From contig CAMRHE010000321.1 in NCBI GenBank assembly GCA_947044405.1, forward strand, positions 930,001-994,000: a stretch of DNA of 64,000 bases, written 5' to 3'. The position numbers were made by a program, and so were the translations under genes. The stretch is from Leptodactylus fallax (lineage: Eukaryota; Chordata; Amphibia; Anura; Leptodactylidae). Below are positions 20,458-31,860 of the stretch, piece after piece (the stretch's first letter is position 1; each line of letters starts with the position of its first letter). Under the pieces are notes generated by a model. It had not been told where the DNA came from. It worked only from the letters and a program-made list of their open reading frames with translations, and ran no database searches.

Positions 20458-21040
20458 TGTCTCTGCCGTTTCGGATGTCGGCGCCACCCTCTGCTCGCAC
20501 GCTGTGGCGAAGGAGGCGTCTTCAATTTGGTTCTTTGTGTAAGTTTCTTAATGCTCAGTCTGAACATGGTCCTAATCAGTGTAATGGATTTCTAACCACA
20601 CCCGTGTCCTAAGCATTTCTCTCTGGACGGTATAGAGTTAATCTCTTCCTGGCTTGTGTGATTGACAGCCTGTGTGCCTATCAAGTGTGGGGCTGGGCCC
20701 AGACTTTCTATATACAGGATGTCACTTCTCTGCAAGTCGCCGGTTATTGCACTTGTGTTTTGCCTGCTCTCTTTATTATTTCCCTTGCTACCTTGTTACC
20801 TGATTTTCTGACCACTGGCTTTGACTTTGACTATTCTCTTGGATTTAGATTTTGTACTTCTTTGCTCGTTTGTTACTGACCCCTAGGGCTTGTCTTCGAG
20901 TTGTCCTTTTACTGTTTAGGGTAACTGAGGCAATAGGAAGGGACAGTGGCTGGGGTGAGATTAGGGCTCACTTGTCTCTGTCCTTCCTCCCAGACCGCTG
21001 CAGTAGTGTCAGGGTTGCTACGGTTGGCAAGACCCTTACA
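20453..21040 (+). repeat. Element X 3' LTR
   Basis: 588 bases, TGTAATGTCTCTGCC to GGCAAGACCCTTACA. It lacks a middle segment of about 60-70 bases present in the Y LTR (the part with ttgtcatttgttttgtcttg). It is preceded by the purine tract aaaggggggg. Confidence 0.88.
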
Positions 21041-21045
21041 CCCTT
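21041..21045. repeat. 5-bp target duplication of element X, right
   Basis: CCCTT. It is followed by aca, the displaced end of the Y 5' LTR, and then the Y internal region at 21049. Confidence 0.75.
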
Positions 21046-21093
21046 ACAGAATAACCGGCCCATACATTCTGCCATTGCTTCCCATAGGGTCAG

Positions 21094-22610
21094 CATGGAT
21101 CCTATTCAGGTCCTTGCGGCCAAGTTGGAAGGTTTGGCAAACCTGGTAGCTGAGCTTGCTAAACAGGTGCAGACCCTTACTGATGCTGCTGAAGCATCTC
21201 TGGTTGTTTCTGCCCCTTTCAGGGTTAAGATGTTACTCCTGGATCGTTTTTCAGGGGATCGTGAAAAATTTGAGACTTTCCGGGAGTCCTGTCACCTGTA
21301 TTTTCGGATTAATCCACATGCATCCCAGGCCCAAATGGTTGGAGTAGTTATATCCCTCCTACAGGGGGATCCACAAGCTTGGGCCCTTAAACTCCCCTCC
21401 AGGGGCGGAGGAGTGGATTAACTTTGAAAAAATTTTCTTGTCCCTGGGGTCTATATATGCTGAGCCAGACCACATTGGACTTGCAGAATCGCAACTCCTC
21501 ACCATGCGACAGGGCAAACGCTCTGCTGAGGAGTACTGCTCAGAATTTCGCAAGTGCAGTGTAACTGCAGGTTGGTGTGAGTCAGCTCTAAAGGCCCACT
21601 TTAAACAAGGCCTATGTGACCGTGTTAAGGAGGTCTGGGTTGGTCACCCAGATCCCCCTACTCTTAAGCAGGCTATGACTTTGGCTGTCCGTATTGACCG
21701 TAGGATCCGCGAAAATGTTAAAGAGAGATTAGGGTATGCTTCTTCCAAGTTTTCTGTCTCTCCCTCTCTGTCTCCTAAAAAACCTGTTATTTCTCCCATG
21801 ACTCCTGGTGAGGAACCCATGCAACTGGGAGCTATGGACGCCAAGACTCGACGAGAGCATCGTCTCCAGAATAACCTCTGCCTGTACTGTGGTACTTCAG
21901 GGCATATCATACAAGACTGCTCCATCAGACCCCGCACACCAGGGGAAAAGCTTCAGTGCCTGAGTGGTAGTCGGAAGAACCACTCAGGCAACCAGGTATT
22001 TGCCAGTAGTAACAATAAGATGTTGTTATCTGTGTCTCTATCCTCTGGGGACAGATCTGTTTCTGGCCAGGCCTTAGTTGACTCTGGGTCTGCGGCAAAC
22101 TTTGTCACATTCTCGTTTGTCTCAGCTTTAGGCATTGAGCTTTTGCCACTTGACACTCCTCTGGCAGTTACTGGAGCGGATTTTGCCCCACTGGCCAGGG
22201 GTAACGTCCGATTCAAGACCCCCTTAATCACGTTGCAAGTGGGTTCTGCTCATTCAGAGGTCATGAGCTTTTTTGTTATGGAGCATCTGTCTTCCGATAT
22301 TATTTTGGGGCTCCCCTGGCTGAACCTCCATAACCCTATTTTTCATTGGGGTAAAAGGGAGTTGGTAAAATGGGGAGATCAGTGCTCATCCCACTGTATT
22401 GTCTTGCACACCTTAGATTGTGTCAGTGAGGAGACTGTCTCAGCTGTAAAGGTTGGAAACACCAGGCAAATAAAAAAACATTTGCCTGGTCCTCCAGTGC
22501 CTGTTGTTGTTGTTCAGGGAGATCTGGAATTAAAGGCAGAGAAAATACTGGGTCCTACTAAAACTGGTTTATCTGGTGAGGGTCCGGTGGCCCCTCATAA
22601 AGGGGGGTAC
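21094..22610 (+). pseudogene. Element Y gag and protease
   Basis: Start ATG at 21094 (MDPIQVLAAKLEGLANLVAE). Capsid-like Gypsy gag follows: LDRFSGDREKFETFRESC, LLQGDPQAWALKL, a frame change at a G-rich spot near 21395-21408, then EEWINFEKIF and AESQLLTMRQGKRSAEEYCS. Further on come the zinc knuckle CLYCGTSGHIIQDC near 21885 and the protease ALVDSGSAANFV near 22075 with LSSDIILGLPWLN. The frame runs to the purine tract and LTR. RT, RNase H and integrase are absent, at the same point as in element X. Only one lesion breaks an otherwise long frame. Confidence 0.88.
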
Positions 22611-23268
22611 TGTAACGTCTCTGCCTGTTCGGGTCTCGGCGCCACCCTCCGCTCGCACGCTGTGGCGAAGGAGGCGTGTTCGGTTTGATTCCTTGCGTAG
22701 GTTTCTTGTTGCTCAGTCTGAACATGGTCCTAGACTATGTAATGGATTTCCGGCCACACCCGTGTTCTAAGCATTTCTCTCTGGACTGCATAGAGTTAAT
22801 CTCTTCCTGGCCTGTGTGATTGACAGCCTGTGTACCTATCAGGTGTGGGGCTGGGCCCAGACTTTCTATATACAGGATGTCACTTTCTCAGCAAGTCGCC
22901 GGTTATTGCACTGTCTTTGCCTGCTCTCCTTGTTATATCCCTTACTACTTTGTTACTTGATTCTCTGACCCTTTGGCTTGCCTTTTGACTATTCTCTTGG
23001 ATTTTGTCTTTGTACTGCATTGCTCGTTTGTTACCGACCCCTTGGCTTCCTGACCTCTCTTTTGTCGTTTGTTTTGTCTTGTCCTGTTCTGTGTGTCACT
23101 TACCCAGTATAGGGCTTGTCTTCTAGTTGTCCTTTTACTGTTTAGGGTAACTGAGGCAATAGGAAGGGACAGTGGTTGGGGTGAGATTAGGGCTCACTTG
23201 TCTCTGTCCTTCCTCCCAGACCCCTGCAGTAGTGTCAGGGTATTGCTACGTTTGGCAAGACCCTTACA
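22611..23268 (+). repeat. Element Y 3' LTR
   Basis: 658 bases from TGTAACGTCTCTGCC to GGCAAGACCCTTACA, the most complete LTR of the group. The following sequence gtaaacccttccg is flanking DNA. Confidence 0.9.
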
Positions 23269-23329
23269 GTAAACCCTTCCGTAGGTAGATTCCCTAAAAT
23301 GTACCCTCCGTTCACGCTCCCACATTACG

Positions 23330-23690
23330 CCACAGGATATGATGCCGTTTCAGACTGACTTTATTTGTCCATGCACCATCTGCACGTTAAAGGACACGAC
23401 TGGCGATGGCTCATGTCATACACATATATGTGTAATGACAGTAACCTCTATTACAAAATTGTCTGATCATTGTATAAGCAATACTACCTCCGATGTCGCC
23501 CCTGCTACCTCTTGTGTCACCCCCTCTACCTCATAGATTGTAAGCTCTTGCGAGCAGGGCCCTCAGTTCCAGTGTGTGAATTGACTATTTCTTTGTAATG
23601 TATCTTTTTTGTCTGTACTTGAAACCTACAAATTGTACAGTGTTGCATAATATGTTGACGCTATATAAATAAAATGTATTATTATTTTAA
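23330..23690 (+). repeat. L2-type LINE 3' end
   Basis: It contains agattgtaagctcttgcgag, cagggccctc and, after about 80 bases, a tail with gttgacgctatataaataaa. This is the well-known 3' end of amphibian L2-type LINEs and of SINEs that borrow it. It probably belongs to the L2 copy at 18066-18903, with Y inserted between. 23269-23329 is linking sequence. Confidence 0.7.
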
Positions 23691-24230
23691 AAAGTATTAA
23701 AAATATTTTTAAAAAATTAATATAAATATTAAAATCACCACCTTTCCATAGATCTTAAATAAAGATAAACAAACTATGCATCCCAATGTCCAAAAATGCT
23801 TTTCCCATAGGATACCCATAGCAGGAAAAAAAAATCAAAACGGCCAAGTCGCCATTTTTTACTTCCCGTAAAAATTAAACAAAAAGCGATCAATGTGACA
23901 GACATTCCCCAAATTGGTATAAATAAAAAGTATATAAATTTTGATATCACTGCAGTTGTGCAGAATACAGGTGACATGTAATTTTGTACGGTGAACGCCG
24001 TAAAACCGAAGCCCATAAGAATATCAGTCAAGCACAGTTGTTCTTGAATTCCACCCCTTTCTGAATTTTTTTCCCAGCTTTCTCGTACAGAATATTAAAT
24101 GGTACTATTACAGAAAAATAAAAATGTTATGGCTTTTGGACGACAGGGAGTCAAAAACAAAAATCAAAAAATGGCTGTGCTGAAGAGGAGGTTAATAAAA
24201 TATTTTTAAAAATTTTGTTTTTAAGGGAAT
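23691..24230. repeat. Dispersed frog-type repeat, class not assigned
   Basis: Blocks such as caaaaagcgatcaatgtgac, agaaaaataaaaatgttatg and ggcttttggacgacagggag, followed by ctgaagaggaggttaa, are of a kind common in anuran genomes. They probably belong to a non-autonomous DNA transposon. No clean terminal inverted repeats were found, and the short minus-strand frame inside is not a gene. Confidence 0.45.
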
Positions 24231-25382
24231 TTTGTGCCAGCAATGTCAAGGGCATTGGGCAACCACAGAGGGGCAGAGATTTGGCCAAGTACTGTTGCCA
24301 CAGAGGTGAAACTTAAAACTCCTGGTAAAATATGTATTTACCAGGTACTATCTATATACTATGTTGTAGAGGCCTTTGGACCCCCTGGTAGTGATTGCTA
24401 ACTCACCCCTACTTACAGAAGTTTTACATAGAAAATTAGTAACCCCTAGCTAAGGCTCACAAGTAAAGGGTCAAATGATATTCTTAAGAATGATAACAAT
24501 TATAATTCTTCAAGAGAAGTGGAGAGATACCAAGTCCACTAAAAAGTGTGTTACAAATGATTTTCAGAAACATAATGGGAACAAAATGTTTCTTAATCAT
24601 AAACCATTGCATACAATGTAAGCAGAAAAAGTGAAATGTAAATATTTTTTATGCAAATCCTTGCCTTGACATGAAAATGTGCTAAATCGATGATGCACCA
24701 TCTCAAGAAGGGCTGAGCATGTTTCAGTCATATTACGTTCCAATTTTTTTTTTACACAATATACAGATTTGTTAAGAGAGCAGAATGGTAAATGAAGAAA
24801 ATAACTCTGGAGTTTTGGCTCTGAACATTACATCATCCTGTGGAAGCTACTAAAAGGCACCCAGAAGCCATAAAAATGTCTTAAAGGTTTAAAGACTCAG
24901 TTGGAAATGACTTTAATACTGCCTGTATTTTAGTGAATAATTTTAATACATCACATTGATTACTTGATTATGGTATAACTTGTCCTTCATATGTTTCTAT
25001 CTTTACAACAATCAGATAAGCCAGCTGTTTGCATGCTTGTTATTGTGTGGGCATTGGCCAGGAGCTGGAAGTTTGACTGAGATTTTTTTTTCTGCATCCA
25101 CTCTAGGGGACTATAAGAGTTCACAAACTTGACAGACAGGCTAACAGGCACTTTCTAAGAAAAGGGATTACTGAGTTAGCTGTCAGGATGCATGGCACAA
25201 GTCCAGGACAGTAGGAAGCTTAGCCAAAACACATCATTTAGATTTGTTCCTGGAGGGGCAGAGCTCAGTAAAGTTAAACAATACCAGTGAATACTGAAGT
25301 GCCAACAAATCTAGCCAACAGTCATTGAAGGCATTTTCCCCCTTGCATTTATTAAATCTCTTTACTAAGTCTTTATGTTATA
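24231..25382. other. No recognisable feature
   Basis: A/T-rich sequence of about 1.15 kb without convincing open frames, terminal repeats or known repeat motifs. Confidence 0.5.
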
Positions 25383-25384
25383 TA

Positions 25385-26102
25385 CAGTACAGACCAAAAG
25401 TTTGGACACACCTACTCATTCCAAGAGTTTTCTGTATTTTCATGACTATAAAAATTGTAGATTCACACTGAAGGCATCAAAACTATGAATTAACACATGT
25501 GGAATTATATACTTAACAAAAAAGTGTGAAACAACTGAAAATATGTCTTATATTCTAGGTTCTTCAAAGTAGCCACCTTTTGCTTTGATTACTGCTTTGC
25601 ACACTCTTGGCATTCTCTTGATGAGCTTCAAGAGGTAGTCACCTGAAATGGTTTTCACTTCACAGGTGTGCCCTGTCAGGTTTAATAAGTGTGATTTCTT
25701 GCCTTATAAATGGGGTTGGGACCATCAGTTGTGTTGTTCACAAGTCAGGTGGATACACAGCTGATAGTCCTACTGAATGGAGTGTTAGAATTTGTATTAT
25801 GGAAAGAAAAAAAGCAGCTAAGTAAAGAAAAACGAGTGGCCATCATTACGTTAAGAAATGAAGGTCAGTCAGTCCGAAAAATTGGTAAAACTTTGAAAGT
25901 GTCCCCAAGTGCAGTGGCCAAAACCATCAAGCGCTACAAAGAAACTGGCTCACATGAGGACCGCCCCAGGAAAGGAAGACCAAGAGTGACCTCTGCTGCA
26001 GAGGATAAGTTCATCCGAGTCACCAGCCTCAGAAATCGCAGGTTAACAGCAGCTCAGATTAGAGACCATGAGAAGGTGCGTCCAAACTTTTGGTCTGTAC
26101 TG
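25385..26102 (+). mobile_element. Tc1/mariner element, internally deleted
   Basis: It is flanked by TA at 25383-25384 and 26103-26104. Terminal repeats start cagtacagaccaaaagttt and end with the inverse, aaacttttggtctgtactg. Length is 718 bases against about 1.6 kb for a full Tc1. The deletion removed the DDE catalytic part; the cut joins the helix-turn-helix region directly to the right terminal repeat (ggtgcgtccaaac). This terminal-repeat type is widespread in fish and frogs. Confidence 0.9.
25785..26075 (+). pseudogene. Tc1-type transposase, N-terminal DNA-binding remnant
   Basis: Translation: LSKEKRVAIITLRNEGQSVR, then IGKTLKVSPSAVAKTIKRYK, ETGSHEDRPRKGRPR and RNRRLTAAQIRD. This is the paired-like double helix-turn-helix that binds the terminal repeats. 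It ends at the internal deletion. An ATG near 25799 reads into a stop after eight codons in one frame, so the start is also damaged. It has no catalytic residues. If expressed it could only bind DNA. Confidence 0.85.
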
Positions 26103-26104
26103 TA

Positions 26105-27368
26105 TGCTGCCGCTTATGTTACATACACCACATTTAAAGCCTGGTGGCTGCATGCCTATATCAGGGTCAGAGGCTGTATAATAATTTTTCATCCCACCTT
26201 TCAGTCAAAGGAAACATTCATGCCATATCTCAGCTAGTAAGAATGTGTAAGGTTGTTGGATGTGGTAAAGTAGAATAAGAGGAAACAGCATCCATAAAGA
26301 ATTAATAAATACATTTTTCTTTAAAAAAATACTAAATTTGTTGCATCTACCCAAAAAAACAAAGAGATCAAGTTCTGAGGAATACTGTAAACAGGGCTAA
26401 CTAGAGAAATGTTAAATTAGAAACTCTAATAATACTGTATATTGGGAATTAACCTGTGTCTGGGGTAGCATATTCCAGATAAGTGGTTCAGTTTCAGAAA
26501 TGTCTTGGATGTCAGTTTGAATTATGGAGGACAGTAATCTTAGAGCATTGACAGAACATAGAGCAGATAAGGGAGAAGATGTAGGGTGGTACAGCACCAG
26601 TGCCAAAAATCATTTTATAATGTACATTTTTTTCTGTAGGTATTTGTAAGGAACAAACTTTTTGCCTTTTATTTTTTTCTAATAATATCAAATAATGTTT
26701 TCATCAATGCATTTAAGTTCTAAAATGAAAAATATGGGTGGGGAACATATTACTATACAGATGGAAGGGTGTAAGATCCTAGTACACTGGAGTACACTGT
26801 CCACCAAATGTAATAGTTCTATTCTAGATGACATATGTTGACCTGAAGCCAAAAACAATGTAAATATATTCACTTTCATTATGTCTTCCATGTTCCATGT
26901 TCCATAGTCCCTTGCTATTATTTTATAAACCTAGCATTATACAGACAAAAGAAATGTATCATTTTGGTCAAACTTAATGTTTCTATACAACAGCAAATCA
27001 TAATAGTCAAGAAATAGTTCAGCCAAAGTTTTTATTATTTTATAGACTGATTTTTTACAACGTACATTAGTGACTATAAGTTTTGACACACTATGATTCC
27101 CCACCCATATTAAATGTGGATAGCTTCATCTTTGGCTGACCCTTTGTACTATATGGATACAGAAAAACAGATATTTTAAGTTATTTTAGATACAAAATGT
27201 AACTCTGAAGGTAACAGGAGGTTGTATTGTATGTAATAAGAAGAGTAAAAGAGAGTGGTACCATAGTGCAAAAAAAACAGTAAAGCAAGGTGTAAGTATA
27301 TTCAAGTTTGATTGTGCCTTTTCTCTGTGGGCATTGGACAACTGCACATTTTCTGGCTTATATCATTG
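26105..27368. other. No recognisable feature
   Basis: A/T-rich sequence of about 1.26 kb. Short open frames on the minus strand (26412-26606, 26688-26891) show no family motifs. Confidence 0.5.
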
Positions 27369-27372
27369 GGTA

Positions 27373-27830
27373 TGTCGGGGGTTAATCTCCCCCGGGATGG
27401 ATGTCACCGTAAGCCTAATTAAATAGATAACCAGTTTCGAGCGCTCGGGAAACAAGACGTACACAGGTATCGTGTATGAACAGTATCTACCTTATTGCAT
27501 AGTTCAATACAGTTTTAAAAGCAAGCTCAGTTACATAACAGTCATGTGATCAATATACATATATGGTCTTTCCAGTTCTGTTACCAGACAAATTTGTTCA
27601 CTTTCCCATCACCCTAGATGTTTTCCTTTTCACCTTATCTGAATGTCCTCTTATCTTCCTGAGAATACCAGTTCTGCTGAGATCAGCAGAACTGTTGATA
27701 TCTTCCCCAGACTCCAAGTCTGTATTCGATCTGTAAACTATGCAGTCTTGTCTGCAGAACATTCCACCCTCTTGTGCTTTCTGTATACTGTGACATAGAA
27801 TATAGTGCAAGTTATGTTTTAACCCTTACA
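27373..27830 (-). repeat. ERV 3' LTR
   Basis: 458 bases, the same length as the other LTR. It includes a perfect inner palindrome agttctgctgagatcagcag near 27670. Confidence 0.92.
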
Positions 27831-27846
27831 ATTCCCCCATTTTAGG
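27831..27846 (-). promoter_or_regulatory. ERV polypurine tract
   Basis: Read on the minus strand, AAAATGGGGGAAT lies directly against the 3' LTR. This is the usual primer site for plus-strand DNA synthesis in gamma-type retroviruses. Confidence 0.8.
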
Positions 27847-27884
27847 ACTTTATTTTTAATCAATATTCAATGAATACATTCACA

Positions 27885-29051
27885 CTATCCGAGTGCCATC
27901 TGTGATGGATTCTCCATTGAAGATGTTAAAAATAATGATCCTACCTTACATACTGAGTATTGTCCCTCATGAGATTGCATAGTGAAGGAATACATTGGAT
28001 ACAACAACATCCTAATATCATGTTTAAGCAGTAAATAATCTATAGCCGCTCTATTCTGCAATATTGCTTTTTTATGTGATTGCAAATCTAATACAACATC
28101 TTTAATGATAGCGCTAGTAGTGTTTATGTTCTTTACCATAAAGCAAGCAATACGTGATATTGTCTTAGCATTATATACAGACAAACCTGGTACTCCTACC
28201 AGTGACACAGCTAGGCTTATGTATTCTGCTTTTGATAAGAGTTTCACATCATAATTACAATCCTCAGGCAGTGGGATAGTACTTCTTTTGTGTAATATAT
28301 GTACATGCGATTTCTGTGAACTCTGTTCATATAGTGTGGGTATCATAGTCAATGCTAATCTAGACAAGGCACATATGCCTCCAGTTATATTGGCAGGTAT
28401 ATAGGTGTAGCTGCTATTACCACATGCTAGAACCCACCCAGGTGGCAAGGGTACATGTAAATCTAGTGACGGGACAATAAGTGTCCTGTTACATTGCATC
28501 CTCTTCCCTTCCCTCAGGGTTTGACAATCGTTGTCAGTTCTATTGCAAATTTGTGGAAACTGCCCTTTATTCATTATAGGATTGCAATTAGGTATTGTTG
28601 TTTTATTACATGAAAATTTGAAACACAATTCTGCTCTTGCTACTGCCCCAGTCGATATCTTTATCATATTCTCCTGTAAATCTGCGTAGGCAGTGCAGTT
28701 CATACAAGCATAATAAGGACTTATCCAGTCTGCATGCACATGGAGATCAGTTTCTTGTAAAAGAGTATCATTTAACTGAAATCTCAACAATTAAGTCCAT
28801 ACTGCAACAGAAGTCGGCACTGCAATCAAACAAGTTTCTAACACATTACTGGAATATGCATTTCTCAAACAAAATTCTGTCATGTTTAATACTCGGGCCA
28901 AATATAACCACATATTCTCTTTTGTTCTCTATATGTGTTCCTCCAGTTCCCTTACTCCCCGATTTGGGCTGTCTTTTCTCCTGTAAAGTTCAAACCAGGT
29001 CCATATTATTAAAAGGCATCCAGCAAACATCAGCAAGTGTTGTGTTTTCAT
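27885..29051 (-). pseudogene. ERV env, shortened and broken
   Basis: The start ATG (29051-29049) overlaps the pol stop as ATGA. A hydrophobic signal-like stretch follows, then two in-frame stops between the start and about 28790. The open part of 301 codons has Cys- and Asn-rich surface-unit features, PGWVLACG near the end of that unit, a basic cleavage-like site (HKRST) near 28280, a hydrophobic stretch, and heptads with LQNRAAIDYLLLKH typical of the retroviral transmembrane subunit. The reading frame is then lost, so the cysteine motif and the membrane anchor are not encoded in frame. The surface unit is much shorter than usual. No functional envelope is expected. Confidence 0.82.
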
Positions 29052-31860
29052 TTTGATGGTGCTTCAACTTTCTTGCAATGTGAAGCGTGTATCCAGGTGG
29101 GTTTTCCCTCCAATTTTACTGAGGTGGCAGTTGTCAGCAGTACTTGGAAGGGACCGTCATACCTGGGTTCAAGAGACTTCCTAGTGTGTCTTTTCACGAC
29201 CACTCAATCACCAGGCTGCAAGCTATGTGTTCCTGAAAAATCAGAAGGGTCTGGAATAGAAGAGAACACTTGTTTATGTGTTTCTCTCAATCTCTGACAC
29301 AAACTCTGCACATAGCTAGAAATACTGTCATAGTTAAGCTGTAACGTCTGAGGGAAGTATAACCCTGTTTTGGGCGCACTTCCAAACAATATTTCAAATG
29401 GTGACAACCCTGTCTTCCTGTTAGGGGTGGTTCTTACTGAGTAAAGGGCTAAAGATAGACACTCAGGCCAGGGCTTCCCTGTCTCTGCTATGGCTTTTTG
29501 GATCTTTAATTTGAGTGTACCATTTAACCTTTCCACTTTGCCTGAACTCTGAGGATGGTAGGGTGTGTGGAAAGCTTGTTCAATCCCTAGTGCAGACATT
29601 ATTTCTTTCATTATCTCACCTGTGAAATGTGTACCTCTATCAGACTCAATCACCTCGGGCACTCCAAACCTGCACACAAGCTCAGACATCAGTTTCTTGG
29701 CAGTTGCTTGTGCGGTTACTTTGCTCACAGGGTAGGCCTCAGGCCATCCTGAAAACAGATCCACACAGACCAATACATACTCGTATGTTCCAGACTTAGG
29801 CAACTGTATGTAATCTATCTGTACTCTCTGAAATGGGTACAGGGATTTTGGTGTACACTTGGTGGGTGTTTTAACTACCTGTCCTGGGTTGTGTAGAGCA
29901 CATATGTGACATGCTTTTACGTGATTGCTAGCAGCTCTTCCAAAACCTGGGGCAAACCATAATTTACCCACTAATGACTCCATGGCATTTCGAGAGGCAT
30001 ACACCTTACCGTGGGCCAAGCCAGCCATCTGGGGGTAGACTGCTGCGGGCAGACATAATCGATCCCCCATTTTCCACATACCATCACCTTCTGTAGCACC
30101 TGCTTTCTTCCATCTTTCAGTTTCCACACTGGTGACCTTTGAGTACAGCCCTTTTGGGTCTGCTAGGTCAATGTCCATTTTGCTCACCTGGTTGGGACCC
30201 CTTCTGGCCAGTAGTGCTGCAGCCTTGGCTGCTCTGTCAGCTCTCTCATTTCCACGGCTTTCAGGGTCCCTTCCTTTTGCATGAGCTCTGACTTTCACAA
30301 TTGCCAGCTGCTTTGGGAGCAGTATGGCCTCCATCAGTCGACTTACCACATCTCCATTCTTAATTGGCTTGCCCTGGGCCGTTAGGAAGTTCCTTGACCT
30401 CCATATCGGACCATAATCATGCGCAATGCCAAAAGCATACCTGGAGTCAGTGTATATGTTAGCTGTTCTACCTTTGGCTATCTTACAAGCCTCCATAAGG
30501 GCTTTAAGCTCAGCTTCTTGGGCTGACATGTGTGGTGGAAGAGCCTCTTGGACTATGATGTCATGTTCAGTGACTACAGCATACCCTGTAACAAATTTGC
30601 CTTCATCTGTCAGATACCTTGAGCCGTCCACAAACATCTCATAATCAGGATTTTGTAATGGCACATCCGTGACATGGTCAAATCCCACTGTTTCCTGTGA
30701 CATAAGAGCCGCACAATCATGTTCATGCTGGCTGTCAAACAGTTCTTCTTCAGAGAGGGAATTTAAAAATAACTCATCTTCCACTCCCCCTTTCGAATCA
30801 TGAACTCCTACAGGAAGAAGAGTTGCAGGATTCAAAGTTAAACAGTGTTGAAAAGAGATGTTTGAGGAGGACTGCAGAGCAAATTCCATTTTGCACTGCC
30901 GTGCCAAAGAAAGGTGACGTCTGTCCACCTGTGTGAGGATAGCATGGATGTCATGAGGTGTATGCACAACCAATATGTGATCTAGGACAATGTCTGAGCT
31001 TTTCTCAAGCAATGCTTGTACTGAGAGGACAACACGCACACAGGAGGGGGTCCCCCCTGGCTACAGCATCTAACCTTGAGCTGTAATGTGTTGTTGTGTG
31101 AGAACTGCAGTTGCATGCCCCATCATCTCAGTCACGTAGAGCTGAAAAGGTTTCTGATAGTCAGGTAGGCCTAGGGCCGGAGCACTGACTATCTGCAACT
31201 TCAGCTGGTAAAACGCATCCAAGGCCTCAGGTGTGAGGCTGAATGGTTTTGAGGAGAGGCTATCGTACAGAGGTTGCATGGTCAGGGATGCAGATCTGAT
31301 CCATGGCCTACAGTAGGATACCAATCCCAAGAAGGTACGTAGCTGAGCATGAGAGGTTGGCACCTGCATGTCTCTCACCACCTTGGTCCTCTCATCTGAC
31401 AGGTGCTTGGTACCTTGGCCGAGACAGTGTCCCAGAAACACCACTTTTTGTTTGCAAAATTGCAACTTGTCCTTTCTGGCCTTGCAGCCGTTCTGGTAGA
31501 GGAAACACAACAGGCTGATGGTCGCTGCTTCACAGGTTGGTTTGTCTGGAGCATAAAGAAGAAGGTCATCAACATATTGTAACAAAATGACATCATCATG
31601 TGGAAAATACCAAGTACTCATGATAAGTGTAAGACACCTTGTGAATTGGTTAGGACTGTTTTGCGCCCCATGTGGTAGTACTGTTCAAGTGTACTGTTTA
31701 CCCCTAAATGTGAATGCAAACAAATACTGGCAATCGGGGTGCAAAGGTACAGAAAAAAAAAAAGAAAAAAAAAACATTGCAAAGATCTACAGCGCTGTAA
31801 TAAGTGGTTCCAGTAGGGACAGCTGATAACAGCCGGCTGGTTAACCGTCTATTTAAACCA
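29048..31860 (-). pseudogene. ERV pol: reverse transcriptase, RNase H, integrase
   Basis: RT begins in worn form near 31860 (SAVPTGTTYYSAVDL). It passes an expanded T-run at 31750-31780 that breaks the frame, then a piece with FAFTFRGKQYT, and motif C LLQYVDDLLLYAP near 31560. After breaks near 31060, the long frame 31039-29204 has RNase H (FVDGSRYLT, AELKALMEAC, YTDSRYAFG) and integrase (CHICAL...; active-site aspartates in QIDYIQL and ESDRGTHF, and the glutamate in GKVERLNG). A TGA near 29209 interrupts the C-terminal part, which continues to YDGPFQVLLTT and the stop at 29048. It would copy and integrate the viral genome if intact. Confidence 0.9.

Larger units (their letters stand above)
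19478..21040 (+). mobile_element. Ty3/Gypsy-type element X, deleted gag-protease copy nested in Y
   Basis: It has a truncated 5' LTR (19478-19656), gag from the zinc knuckle onward plus protease (19657-20452), and a 3' LTR (20453-21040). A deletion removed the rest of the 5' LTR and the first half of gag. Its LTRs form a different subtype from those of Y: X has gaggcgtcttcaatttgg where Y has gaggcgtgttcggtttg. It is flanked by CCCTT. Like Y it lacks pol beyond the protease. Confidence 0.82.
18904..23268 (+). mobile_element. Ty3/Gypsy-type element Y (gag-protease only), containing element X
   Basis: The order is 5' LTR (18904-19477, last bases at 21046-21048), internal region 21049-22610 with gag-protease, and 3' LTR 22611-23268. 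The first about 55 bases of the 5' LTR are missing, lost together with adjoining L2 sequence. LTRs start TGTAACGTCTCTGCC and end ACCCTTACA. A purine tract aaaggggggtac precedes the 3' LTR. There is no reverse transcriptase, RNase H or integrase between protease and LTR. Element X sits in the last bases of the 5' LTR. The outer target duplication cannot be read because the left end is lost. Confidence 0.82.

Noticed and set aside
23774..24031. 85-codon minus-strand frame with Phe-rich translation
   Set aside because: It lies inside a common frog repeat; A-runs on plus give Phe on minus. Not a gene.
25710..26237. 175-codon frame considered as a full transposase
   Set aside because: Only the DNA-binding part is transposase. 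The last about 50 codons read through the right terminal repeat and flanking DNA.
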